A stretch of 64,000 bases of DNA from Pseudoruminococcus massiliensis (GTDB lineage Bacteria > Bacillota > Clostridia > Oscillospirales > Acutalibacteraceae). A program made the position numbers and the translations under genes. A model generated the notes under the pieces. The model was not told where the DNA came from. It ran no database searches and saw only the letters and a list, made by a program, of their open reading frames with translations. The stretch is from NCBI RefSeq assembly GCF_900291955.1, contig NZ_OLMR01000003.1, forward strand, positions 186,001 to 250,000. Direction: 5' to 3'. This document shows, piece after piece, positions 18,278-26,190 of this stretch; within the stretch, counting starts at the first letter, position 1; every line of letters begins with the position of its first letter.

Positions 18278-19165
18278 ATGATTTGCGAATTTTGTGGTGA
18301 TAATAGTGGCAAATATAATTTGTGTAAAAAATGCTATTACCTTTTTAAAGATGGTAAACTTATCAAATGTGAAAAATGTGGCAAATGGCATAGTCCAAAT
18401 TCAAGTTGCGAAAGCTCCTCAATTCAAAGTAATGACGCACAACAATCTCAAAAATTCATTTATAATCCTAAACCATCACTAATTACTGAAGCTGAAAAAG
18501 GATTTTATAATGTAATTAAAGAGCTTATTCCTGATAACTACTTGCTTTTCCCACAGATAAATCTTGCGGCTGTCATTTCTAAAGATGACGATTCTTCTCA
18601 TTTTCAAAATGAGCTTTTCAGGAATATAGATTTTCTAATTACAGACTCTGAGTTTAAACCACTTATATTTATTGAAATAAATGATTCTTCTCATAATTCA
18701 AATCAGCGTAAAGAGCGTGACCAAAAAGTGCACAATATATGTGAGGAAGCAGGTATTCCAATAATCACTCTTTGGACATCTTATGGTGTAAACAAGGAAT
18801 ATATAAAGAAAAGAATAGATACTACTCTTTCGGAATTACCTATAAAAAGAATTGCTCACAGCAAGCCTACAGAAAACAGTCAAAAAACTCAGAAAAATTC
18901 AGGTGGCTGTTATGTTGCAACCTGTGTATATGGCTCATATGATTGCCCACAGGTTTGGACTTTAAGACGATTTAGAGATTTTAAGCTAAGCAAATCTTTT
19001 CTTGGAAGATTGTTTATCAAAACATATTATAAAATTAGCCCAAAAATAGTTAAGCTCTTTGGGAAACAAAAATGGTTCAAGGTTTTTTGGAAGAAACGAC
19101 TGGATAAAATGGTTTTCAGACTACAAAAGGATGGATATGAAAATACACCTTACTATGATAGATAA
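18278..19165 (+). CDS. zinc-finger, DUF2726 nuclease-like and CFI-box fusion protein
   Basis: This 295-residue protein has three parts. Residues 1-50 hold paired zinc knuckles (CEFCGD, CKKCYYL, CEKCGKWH). Residues about 70-180 resemble DUF2726, a PD-(D/E)XK-type domain: FPQINLAAVI, FRNIDFLITD, PLIFIEINDSSH with the Asp and ExN-type acidic pair, then KVHNICEEAGIPIITL. Residues about 211-262 match the CFI-box-CTERM module: GGCYVATCVYGSYDCP followed by LRRFRDFKLSKSFLGR. GGGGG precedes the ATG. Function unknown; nucleic acid cleavage or binding is an inference. Its stop abuts the stop of the convergent esterase with no gap. Confidence 0.75.
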   Translation: MICEFCGDNSGKYNLCKKCYYLFKDGKLIKCEKCGKWHSPNSSCESSSIQSNDAQQSQKFIYNPKPSLITEAEKGFYNVIKELIPDNYLLFPQINLAAVISKDDDSSHFQNELFRNIDFLITDSEFKPLIFIEINDSSHNSNQRKERDQKVHNICEEAGIPIITLWTSYGVNKEYIKKRIDTTLSELPIKRIAHSKPTENSQKTQKNSGGCYVATCVYGSYDCPQVWTLRRFRDFKLSKSFLGRLFIKTYYKISPKIVKLFGKQKWFKVFWKKRLDKMVFRLQKDGYENTPYYDR

Positions 19166-19996
19166 TTACAGCTTTTTCTTAAAAAACGATAGGATTTCTG
19201 ACCAGATTTCGTCCTGAAAGAAATGCTCATCTGCGTGGTCTGCCCCATCAATCGCAATAAGCTCTACATCATTACCAAATGAATTTAATTTTTCATAAAG
19301 TTCCTCACCTTGCGAAAATGGCACTGTATTATCATTTGTACCATGAATAATAAGGCTTGCTGGCAAATTTTCTCTTACAAAATTTACTGGTGATGACTCT
19401 AAGGCGGATTTTTTATTTGAAAGTTCTGCTCCAAGCATAAGCTTTTCTGCTGAGACAGTATTTGCATTCATAAACTTAGCAAGATTTGTCGGCGGATACC
19501 ACATACAAGCCGCCTTGACCTCACTTGAGCAATCAAGATAAGCTCCGACATCAAGCGATTTATCGTTATCAAACGCTGCCATAGCTGTAAGATAACCACC
19601 AGCAGAATCTCCCATTATGCCTATCCTTTCAATATCTATATGATACCTTTCAGAATGTGCTTTTAAATATCTTATACCAGCTTTCACATCTTGAATCTGA
19701 GATGGATAAGAAGCTTCATTACTTGTTCTATACTGAACACTCGCAACAACGAAGCCCTCTAAAGCAAGCTTTGAAAGATAAGCCATATGAACAGATTTAT
19801 CCATAGAAAGCCAACCGCCACCACATATCCATACAATACAAGGATATTTCTTTTCGGTATGTTCTTCTGGAAAAATTATATCAAGCTTTAAATCCATTCT
19901 TGCGTGTCCGAACCAGTAATCAATCTGTGCATAACTTAAATTTGTTACAGTAATATATTGGGGTTTTGTCGGATTTATAGAAATAGTTCTTTTCAT
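19166..19996 (-). CDS. alpha/beta-hydrolase esterase (BD-FAE-like)
   Basis: The 276-residue cytoplasmic enzyme has an HGG-type oxyanion sequence (WICGGGWLS), the nucleophile motif GDSAGG near residue 148, an acidic residue in HGTNDNTVP and the catalytic His in DGADHADEHF. These match the hormone-sensitive-lipase/BD-FAE group, often active on acetylated xylo-oligosaccharides in gut bacteria. No carbohydrate genes adjoin it, so the natural substrate is unknown. AGGAGG precedes the ATG. Confidence 0.88.
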   Translation of the reverse strand: MKRTISINPTKPQYITVTNLSYAQIDYWFGHARMDLKLDIIFPEEHTEKKYPCIVWICGGGWLSMDKSVHMAYLSKLALEGFVVASVQYRTSNEASYPSQIQDVKAGIRYLKAHSERYHIDIERIGIMGDSAGGYLTAMAAFDNDKSLDVGAYLDCSSEVKAACMWYPPTNLAKFMNANTVSAEKLMLGAELSNKKSALESSPVNFVRENLPASLIIHGTNDNTVPFSQGEELYEKLNSFGNDVELIAIDGADHADEHFFQDEIWSEILSFFKKKL

Positions 19997-20037
19997 AAAA
20001 ATATCCTCCTTATTTCATAGGCTATTTCAATATATAG

Positions 20038-20067
20038 ATTATATCACTAATGTTAGATTATGGTCAA
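20038..20067 (-). promoter_or_regulatory. promoter of the esterase gene
   Basis: TTGACC (20067-20062), 18-base spacer, TATAAT (20043-20038) on the minus strand. Confidence 0.6.
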
Positions 20068-20130
20068 TAGTAACTAAGTATATTTATATTATTAGCAATA
20101 ATTTATCTATTATATCAATTAAATCGACTA

Positions 20131-20169
20131 TAAAAATGCCACAACTCGCTTTAATTTGAGTTGTGGCAT
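20131..20169 (-). terminator. terminator of the NAD operon
   Basis: A 12-bp stem, ATGCCACAACTC with GAGTTGTGGCAT, continues into TTTTATAG on the minus strand just beyond the nrtR stop. Confidence 0.92.
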
Positions 20170-20179
20170 TACCATTATT

Positions 20180-21070
20180 TTATTTATAAAATAAATCCAT
20201 ATTTCTCATAAATAATTTTGAAGGTCTGTGTCCACCATTCATAACTGTTTTATCAGTTTCTACTACATAATCAGCTATTTTTCTGCGAAAATTAGGTTTA
20301 ACAAGCTCTTTATTTAAAATAATCTCAAAAACCTCTTGTAAATCTGTTAAAGTAAAATAAGTTGGCATTAAATCAAAAGCTGTTCTTAAATCAAATTCTA
20401 ATTTTTGCCTCAGTTTATTTAGAATACAAGTTAAAATTTTTGAGTGGTCGAACGCTAAAGCATCAGATTTAATTATACTATACTCAATTTCTTTATGATA
20501 ATTTTTATATAGCCTTTTCTCTTGAATAACAGCAGTAATCTTTTCTTTTCCTTTTAAATTAAGCTCATATGTTGTTATACTTTTTCTGTCATCTTTTGTG
20601 CGTTCATAGCCATCACCTACTATGTTGAGTGAAATATCGAACCATTCTGCTTCTTTGGCATCTCCACCAGCGTGAATATTTTCCATAAGTTCCTTATCTT
20701 CACTATTGATAAGAGCCATAAAAGCTTGTGAAATTATCCAACCACGAGGGTCTCTACCCTCTTCATCAAATGTTCCGCACATTTCAATATAAGCTTGTTG
20801 TGTACCTGTTTCCTCTAATAGCTCACGCCTTGCCGCTTGATTGATAGTTTCTCCCTTTCTCACAAAGCCTCCAGGCAATGCCCATAGATTTTTAAAGGGT
20901 TCTTCTCCTCTGCGAATAAGCAATACCTTTAATTTTTTTGAAGGAAGCTTTCTGCAATCTACTATTTCTGTATCAGGAACAACAGTAAAAACTGCTATAT
21001 CTGTTGCAATAGACGGTCGTTCATAGCTTTCAATATTATATGTCGAAAGAAATTCATTTAAATTACTCAT
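20180..21070 (-). CDS. nrtR: NrtR family Nudix-related transcriptional regulator
   Basis: The 296 residues comprise an N-terminal Nudix domain (about 20-190) and a C-terminal winged helix (about 225-290). The C-terminal signature is that of NrtR: PTYFTLTDLQEVFEIIL, then NFRRKI. NrtR regulators sense ADP-ribose and control NAD genes, which fits its place as the last gene of this operon. The Nudix box GGFVRKGETINQAARRELLEETG is shown here as GX5EX7REXXEEXG and is intact, so hydrolase activity may be retained, unlike in many NrtRs. It overlaps the end of nadE by 4 bases. Confidence 0.92.
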   Translation of the reverse strand: MSNLNEFLSTYNIESYERPSIATDIAVFTVVPDTEIVDCRKLPSKKLKVLLIRRGEEPFKNLWALPGGFVRKGETINQAARRELLEETGTQQAYIEMCGTFDEEGRDPRGWIISQAFMALINSEDKELMENIHAGGDAKEAEWFDISLNIVGDGYERTKDDRKSITTYELNLKGKEKITAVIQEKRLYKNYHKEIEYSIIKSDALAFDHSKILTCILNKLRQKLEFDLRTAFDLMPTYFTLTDLQEVFEIILNKELVKPNFRRKIADYVVETDKTVMNGGHRPSKLFMRNMDLFYK

Positions 21071-23013
21071 TGCTTATCACCAAACAAAAATTCTTCAAAT
21101 TCAATTTCTGATGGCAAACGCAAATCTCCTCTCGGACTTACTGAAACTGTACCAACCTTAACACCATCTGGCATACAGTTTCTCTTAAATTGCTGTCTGA
21201 AAAATCTTGTATAAAATACATTCTGCCATTTTTTAATTTCCGCATCATCAAATTTATATTCATCACTTTGCTTTACAGCAGTCTGACAAAGCTCGAATAT
21301 TTCATTTGGCTTCATTCCATAACGCAAAGTGTAATATAAGAAAAAGTCGTGCAAAATATATGAGCCTACTGTATCCTCGGTCTTTTGTGCAATAGTTCCG
21401 TCCGCATTAGGAGGAAGCAATTCAGGGCTTACCGGAGTATCTATAATATCCTCTATAACTTCATCTATACCATCAAAGCCATTTCTGCCAAGATGATGTC
21501 CGATTTCATCAACAAGCGTTCTGACAAGTGTTTTGGGGATACTTGTATTTACAGCATACATACTCATATGGTCACCATTATAGGTACACCAACCAAGTGC
21601 AAGCTCGGATAAATCACCTGTGCCAATGACAAATCCACCCTCTTTATTTGCAACATCCATAAGAACTTGTGTGCGTTCACGAGCCTGGCAGTTTTCATAG
21701 GTTATATCGTGTATGCTTTCATCGTGTCCAATATCTTCAAAATGTTGTCTTGTCGCTTTTACTATGGAAATTTCTCTTATATCACAACCAAGCTTCTCCA
21801 TAAGAGTAATAGAATTACTTTTTGTGCGTTTTGTTGTACCAAAACCTGGCATAGTAATTCCTACAACTGTTTTTGATGGAAGATTAAGATTTCTTACCGC
21901 CTGTGCTGCAACGAGCAAAGCAAGCGTTGAATCAAGACCACCCGAAACTCCTATAACCACGCATTTGCTTTTAGTTGCTTCGAGTCTTCTTTGTAAGCCT
22001 GCTACCTGCATATTGAAAATAGAAGTACAGCGTTCAAGTCTATTTTTTGATGGAACAAAAGGTGTCATAGAAACCTTTGCAAGAATCTCATTTTTCTGCA
22101 TAAGTTTCTTATTGCATATGATTTTTACAAAATTTCTTCCATTAAACATTCCTTTACAATCAGCAAATGATTTATTTGCTATTCTGTCATGGCGGATTTT
22201 GGTGAGGCTAAAGTCACGAATCAGAATACCGCTCTCGAATGGCTTAATTTCTCCGAGAAGTTTGCCATTTTCATACATAAGATTATGTCCGCTGAAAACT
22301 ATATCTGAAGTCGATTCGTATATTCCCGCTGAAGCATAGGCATAACCGCAAAGACAGGTTGAGGAAATATTTCCTACAAGATTGCGTCTATATTGTTCTT
22401 TACCTATAACTTCGTTAGACGCTGAAAGATTAAGAATAATCTCTGCACCATTTATGGCAAGAATACGGCTTGGTGGAATAGGTGTCCACGCATCTTCGCA
22501 AATTTCAATACCGATTTTTACGGATTTACCCTTTTGCCCAAGCTCTATTATAAGATTGTTTCCAAAAGGAACTGTCATATCTCCTATTTCTATATTTTCA
22601 AAATCATATTCTCTTGCACTGAACCATCTTTTTTCATAAAATTCACCGTAGTTAGGAAGATATGTCTTTGGAACAACAGCAATTATTTTGCCATTTTGAA
22701 TAAAAGCTGCACAGTTATACAATTCACCTGAAACTTCTATCGGTGCACCAACAACTAAAGCTGAACCATTCTCTCCAAAACTTTCAGTAAATTTGGTCAA
22801 AGCCATAAGACCACTTACTGTGTTATCAAGCAAGTTTCTGTTTTCAAATAAATCTGCACAGGTATAACCTGTCAAAGAAAGCTCTGGCATAAGAATTATG
22901 TCTGCTTTATTTGCATATTCCTTATAGATACTCTTTATCTCATCACAGTTTTTTGTTACATTTCCGATATGAACTCTCGGAGAAGCTGTAAGAACTCTAA
23001 GCAAATTTTCCAT
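21067..23013 (-). CDS. nadE: glutamine-dependent NAD(+) synthetase
   Basis: This 648-residue two-domain enzyme makes NAD from deamido-NAD, ATP and glutamine. The N-terminal nitrilase/glutaminase domain has its Glu in MPELSLTGY (Glu44), Lys in PKTYLPNYGEF and the Cys nucleophile in IEICEDAW. The C-terminal synthetase domain has the pyrophosphatase-loop SGGLDSTLAL and the GTGDLSELALGW region. Its length matches the long actinobacterial/clostridial form rather than the 275-residue ammonia-dependent NadE. It lies in the five-gene NAD operon, 17 bases after the NAMPT-like gene. Confidence 0.97.
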   Translation of the reverse strand: MENLLRVLTASPRVHIGNVTKNCDEIKSIYKEYANKADIILMPELSLTGYTCADLFENRNLLDNTVSGLMALTKFTESFGENGSALVVGAPIEVSGELYNCAAFIQNGKIIAVVPKTYLPNYGEFYEKRWFSAREYDFENIEIGDMTVPFGNNLIIELGQKGKSVKIGIEICEDAWTPIPPSRILAINGAEIILNLSASNEVIGKEQYRRNLVGNISSTCLCGYAYASAGIYESTSDIVFSGHNLMYENGKLLGEIKPFESGILIRDFSLTKIRHDRIANKSFADCKGMFNGRNFVKIICNKKLMQKNEILAKVSMTPFVPSKNRLERCTSIFNMQVAGLQRRLEATKSKCVVIGVSGGLDSTLALLVAAQAVRNLNLPSKTVVGITMPGFGTTKRTKSNSITLMEKLGCDIREISIVKATRQHFEDIGHDESIHDITYENCQARERTQVLMDVANKEGGFVIGTGDLSELALGWCTYNGDHMSMYAVNTSIPKTLVRTLVDEIGHHLGRNGFDGIDEVIEDIIDTPVSPELLPPNADGTIAQKTEDTVGSYILHDFFLYYTLRYGMKPNEIFELCQTAVKQSDEYKFDDAEIKKWQNVFYTRFFRQQFKRNCMPDGVKVGTVSVSPRGDLRLPSEIEFEEFLFGDKQ

Positions 23014-23030
23014 AGTAAAAACCTTTCTAT

Positions 23031-24503
23031 TTAGAATTTATCTCCATACATCAGCTTTCTTATATCCGCAAGAGATTGCTCTCTTACGATTTTTCCGTCC
23101 TTGAATACAGTTTCGAGAAGGTTATTTTCTTTTGGAATGTCTTGGCTTGTATAGCCGTCTTTAAAGGTAAGATTTCCATTTTCATCACGATATACAAAAC
23201 ACAATCCTTTTTGGCTCCTTTTGAATCCGCCCTCTTTTGGATTTTTAAAAATAGGAATAGGCTTACCATCAACCTCACAATAAGTTGCTTTAATACAAGA
23301 ACTGAAAGTATCTCTTGTAAATGGCTTTAAAATCCCATCTTCTTCTATGCACTGCATACTAAAGCTGCCAACTCCAAGCGAAACATTATTGCAGGCAAAA
23401 CCATTCTCAATGAGAATTTTATAAATTTCTTCGCAACGCTGAACAGTAATGCTATCACCATAAATAGCCTTAACATGAGGGTCTAAAACCTTATATCCCT
23501 TAGAATTGATTGTTCCGCCGAAAATATCCCAAAGCTTGAAAGCTGTTTTTGTTACCACCTCAACGCAATCGCCGCTATCGCCTCTCATAAGCATACAACC
23601 ATTATGCTCAAGAATTTCTTTTTTAAGCTGAGGAAGTACATTATCTATTATATTCCAATAATCATAAGAATCAAGTACCGCAGAGAAACTTGTATTAGGA
23701 TAAATTTCTGTAAGAAGTCTGCGAAGGAGAGTTATTTCATCTCCATCAACTGCATAATTACTGCACATAACAGAATGTTCTGTGCTTACTGCACCAAATG
23801 CAACAGGTTCTTTTTCGCAATCACAGTTATAAATCTGCTCTAAGAACGGAATTACTGGAACTGTTGCAGTATTCAAGAAAGATAAGCACCAACCAGCACT
23901 TGATTTAACTGCGGACTGCAAGCTTTCCTGACCTCTGAATGAGAAATCACCAATAGCTCTTGCACGAGAAATATTATCATCTACCGAAATATCATAGTAC
24001 TTATTGATGATGTCACGATATGTTGCACCAACAGTTGCACTAAGCATAGGGTGCCACATTTCTGCACTTATAAGAGATTCTAACGCCTGTGGAAGCCATG
24101 CAAAATCTGGGTGAGTATTACTGATTTCAAACATAGGAACATGCATAGGAACTTTTGTACCCTCTGGTAAAGCTTTGATTTCAATAGGTAAGTATCCGAG
24201 CTTATGGAGCTTTAAAATCTTTTTACTGCTGAATGCCTCTTTACCAAGTGTTGCATTCAGTACTCTTTCATATTCTCCTACTACCTCATCAAGTGGCAAA
24301 GAGAAAAATTCATTATTGAAATAATCTATAAGATATACCTTTATAAATGCCTGTAAGCCGAACATTACAACCTTATCCCACATCTTTACTCTACTCATAC
24401 GAGGTGTAAAGTAAGAAACGGATTTTTCAATTTTCTTCGGCAGCATATCCGAATGAACAGCCTTATAAAAATCTATCAGAAGCATTGGGTTAGTGTTTTT
24501 CAT
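23031..24503 (-). CDS. nicotinamide phosphoribosyltransferase-like protein (NAMPT or Namat-type)
   Basis: The 490 residues align over the whole NAMPT fold. The phosphorylatable His243 is in STEHSVM, the PRPP-binding region is LMRGDSGDC (Arg307, Asp309), and YGDSITVQRCEEI follows. NAMPT joins nicotinamide to PRPP, giving NMN. The gene is directly downstream of a short PRPP-synthetase homologue, the same pairing reported for NAD salvage modules including the phage NARP1 system (Adps plus Namat), where ADP-ribose rather than ribose phosphate is activated. Sequence reading alone cannot tell the two substrates apart. Confidence 0.9.
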   Translation of the reverse strand: MKNTNPMLLIDFYKAVHSDMLPKKIEKSVSYFTPRMSRVKMWDKVVMFGLQAFIKVYLIDYFNNEFFSLPLDEVVGEYERVLNATLGKEAFSSKKILKLHKLGYLPIEIKALPEGTKVPMHVPMFEISNTHPDFAWLPQALESLISAEMWHPMLSATVGATYRDIINKYYDISVDDNISRARAIGDFSFRGQESLQSAVKSSAGWCLSFLNTATVPVIPFLEQIYNCDCEKEPVAFGAVSTEHSVMCSNYAVDGDEITLLRRLLTEIYPNTSFSAVLDSYDYWNIIDNVLPQLKKEILEHNGCMLMRGDSGDCVEVVTKTAFKLWDIFGGTINSKGYKVLDPHVKAIYGDSITVQRCEEIYKILIENGFACNNVSLGVGSFSMQCIEEDGILKPFTRDTFSSCIKATYCEVDGKPIPIFKNPKEGGFKRSQKGLCFVYRDENGNLTFKDGYTSQDIPKENNLLETVFKDGKIVREQSLADIRKLMYGDKF

Positions 24504-24524
24504 AACTTTAGTCCTTTCTCAAAA

Positions 24525-25334
24525 TCAAAGGGTTACTATCTCTATTTTCTTATTTTCACAGTTATAAATACTGTCTGTTGTATAAATTTTATTAATAAGC
24601 TCGCAATTTATCAATTTGCCATTCAGTATTGATTTTTCACAGTGCGATATAAATAGATAAATCTTCTTTGCACCAAGCTCTGTAAGTTTTTGTGCTGAAA
24701 AATAGAATGTTCCACCAAAAGAGCATATATCATCTACAATAAGAACATTATTCCCCTTGATTCTATCAACTTCACCTGAAATAGATAAGCTCTTTATCTG
24801 TCCTGTACTCCAATCACGATTTTTAATTCCGAAACAATACGGAAGCGGAATCATTCCACTGTATCTCTTGCTTGCTCCCTCATCAGGATAAAACATAAGT
24901 GGATTTTCTGCATTATCTCCTTTGATTTTCTCAATAACCTTATAGATATATTCTTTTGGAGATACAAGCTTTACATTATCAATAAGTGCAAGACTTACAT
25001 TTGAGTGAGCGTCTAAAACTCTTACTTCACTAAAGCTTAGGCTATTGAGCATCTGTGCAAAGTATTTGAGGGTAAATACATCTTCACCATTCTTTACTCT
25101 ATCCTGTCTTGCATTTGGAATATACGGCATATCAAGAATTATATTCTTAAAGCCTGATGCCTTAATATTATTTGTAAGAAAATAAAGTGCTACAAGCTCC
25201 TCGTTATTTTCGTAATTCCACTTAATTGTAATGCTATCATCATCACAAGCAAGCTCTTTTATATTACTCTTTAAAAGAAGTGTTCCGTCTGGGAAGTGTC
25301 CTAACTCGATTTGTTTGCCATTAATCTTAATCAT
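24525..25334 (-). CDS. short ribose-phosphate pyrophosphokinase-like protein
   Basis: At 269 residues this is about 45 shorter than housekeeping PRPP synthetase. It keeps PYIPNARQDR (70-79), which contacts ATP, the DAHSN segment in place of the usual DLHA(A/S), and a PRPP-type loop changed to VDDICSFGGTF (about 200-210) instead of VDDMIDTAGT. Standard allosteric residues are not evident. The divergence and the NAMPT-like partner suggest a dedicated salvage enzyme supplying the activated sugar to the next gene; the alternative is an ADP-ribose pyrophosphokinase (Adps-like). It is 20 bases downstream of the nicotinamidase gene. Confidence 0.85.
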   Translation of the reverse strand: MIKINGKQIELGHFPDGTLLLKSNIKELACDDDSITIKWNYENNEELVALYFLTNNIKASGFKNIILDMPYIPNARQDRVKNGEDVFTLKYFAQMLNSLSFSEVRVLDAHSNVSLALIDNVKLVSPKEYIYKVIEKIKGDNAENPLMFYPDEGASKRYSGMIPLPYCFGIKNRDWSTGQIKSLSISGEVDRIKGNNVLIVDDICSFGGTFYFSAQKLTELGAKKIYLFISHCEKSILNGKLINCELINKIYTTDSIYNCENKKIEIVTL

Positions 25335-25353
25335 GAATAACCATTCCTTTCCA

Positions 25354-25872
25354 TCATTTAACTGAAATCTGACACATTTTCATTGCATTAAGTGCATTTA
25401 TATGGCTTTCTGGTGTAACGCCTGCACAACAGTTTTCTAAAACTTCTATCTCAACTTCTGGCAAATTTGCTTTAATAAGCAAAGCGTTGGATATAATGCA
25501 TATATCTGTACATAATCCAACAAGAGTTACTTTTTCAAGCTCTTTATTATTCTTTAAATATTCTGTAAGTTCAGTTGAGCCAAAGGTTATTTTATCAAAA
25601 ATCTTAGTTTCAGGTTTTATCAGCTTTTTTAGCCTGCTGTTGATTTGCCAGCCATTTGTTCCCTTGATGCAATGTGGAATAGGAAGTTTTTTACCTTCTT
25701 GAGTATCTGCATAATTTTCAAAATGAGTATCACGAGTGAAAACTACTTCGCCTTCAAAGCTTTGAATTACTTGATAAACATTTTCAATTATTGCCTGAGC
25801 CTCTTTTGTACCAAGTGCTCCATCAATAAAATCATTCTGCATATCAATTACTACAAGAACATTTTTACTCAT
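25354..25872 (-). CDS. pncA: nicotinamidase-like cysteine hydrolase
   Basis: The 172-residue isochorismatase-fold protein has the catalytic Asp in VVIDMQNDF (Asp10), a Lys in the KITFGS region and the nucleophile Cys in GLCTDICI. The metal-binding DTHFENY segment is also present. Members hydrolyse nicotinamide to nicotinate. As the first gene of the NAD operon the nicotinamidase assignment is well supported by context, though it would compete with the NAMPT-like enzyme for the same substrate. GGGGAG precedes the ATG. Confidence 0.85.
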   Translation of the reverse strand: MSKNVLVVIDMQNDFIDGALGTKEAQAIIENVYQVIQSFEGEVVFTRDTHFENYADTQEGKKLPIPHCIKGTNGWQINSRLKKLIKPETKIFDKITFGSTELTEYLKNNKELEKVTLVGLCTDICIISNALLIKANLPEVEIEVLENCCAGVTPESHINALNAMKMCQISVK

Positions 25873-25905
25873 AGACCCGCTCCCCTTTATTACTTATTAT
25901 ATATT

Positions 25906-25922
25906 TTATAATAAGATTATAA
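25906..25922. promoter_or_regulatory. inverted repeat overlapping the NAD operon -10, candidate NrtR operator
   Basis: TTATAAT-AAG-ATTATAA is a perfect 7-bp inverted repeat covering the -10 hexamer. With nrtR in the operon it is a natural autoregulatory site, but AT-rich palindromes arise easily by chance. Confidence 0.45.
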
Positions 25923-25944
25923 CTCTATAATTTATAGTTGTCAA
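25916..25944 (-). promoter_or_regulatory. consensus sigma-A promoter of the NAD operon
   Basis: TTGACA (25944-25939), exactly 17 bases, TATAAT (25921-25916): a full consensus match, about 45 bases before the first gene. Such a strong promoter would be expected to need repression. Confidence 0.9.
25925..25937. promoter_or_regulatory. palindrome in the promoter spacer, candidate NrtR operator
   Basis: CTATAA-A-TTATAG (minus strand) is a perfect 6-bp inverted repeat with one central base, sitting between the -35 and -10 of the NAD operon. A repressor bound here would exclude RNA polymerase. Confidence 0.5.
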
Positions 25945-25990
25945 GTACTTTTTATTATAAAAATTATAAGTTTCAATTTGTATTTTAATA

Positions 25991-26025
25991 TAAAAAATGC
26001 ACCAAGCTTATAAAAGCTCAGTGCA
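25991..26025 (-). terminator. terminator of agrBD
   Basis: TGCACTGAGCTT and AAGCTTGGTGCA pair with one internal mismatch pair and run into TTTTTTATA on the minus strand, 22 bases after the agrD stop. Confidence 0.85.
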
Positions 26026-26046
26026 TCTTAATAACCTTTTAATAAG

Positions 26047-26190
26047 TTATCTCTTGCTAAAATACTTCTTGAGATTCTCAGGTTCTTTTGTCTGGCAGAA
26101 ATCATTTGTTGATGCTGTGCCACAAGCCATCTTTGCTGATTTTATAGCAAGAAATTCAACAATCTTCTTAACATTTTTCTTTGCTGACAT
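26047..26190 (-). CDS. agrD: AgrD-like cyclic autoinducer prepeptide
   Basis: This 47-codon gene encodes a Lys-rich amphipathic N-terminus, a core ACGTASTNDFC and the tail QTKEPENLKKYF, which fits the clostridial AgrD pattern in which a Cys-containing core precedes a (Q)xKxPxxLKK recognition tail. It overlaps the agrB end by 23 bases and has its own AAAGGAG 8 bases upstream. The peptide would be cut and cyclised by AgrB into a thiolactone. Two Cys residues (positions 23 and 32 by my count) make the ring position ambiguous. Confidence 0.8.
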   Translation of the reverse strand: MSAKKNVKKIVEFLAIKSAKMACGTASTNDFCQTKEPENLKKYFSKR

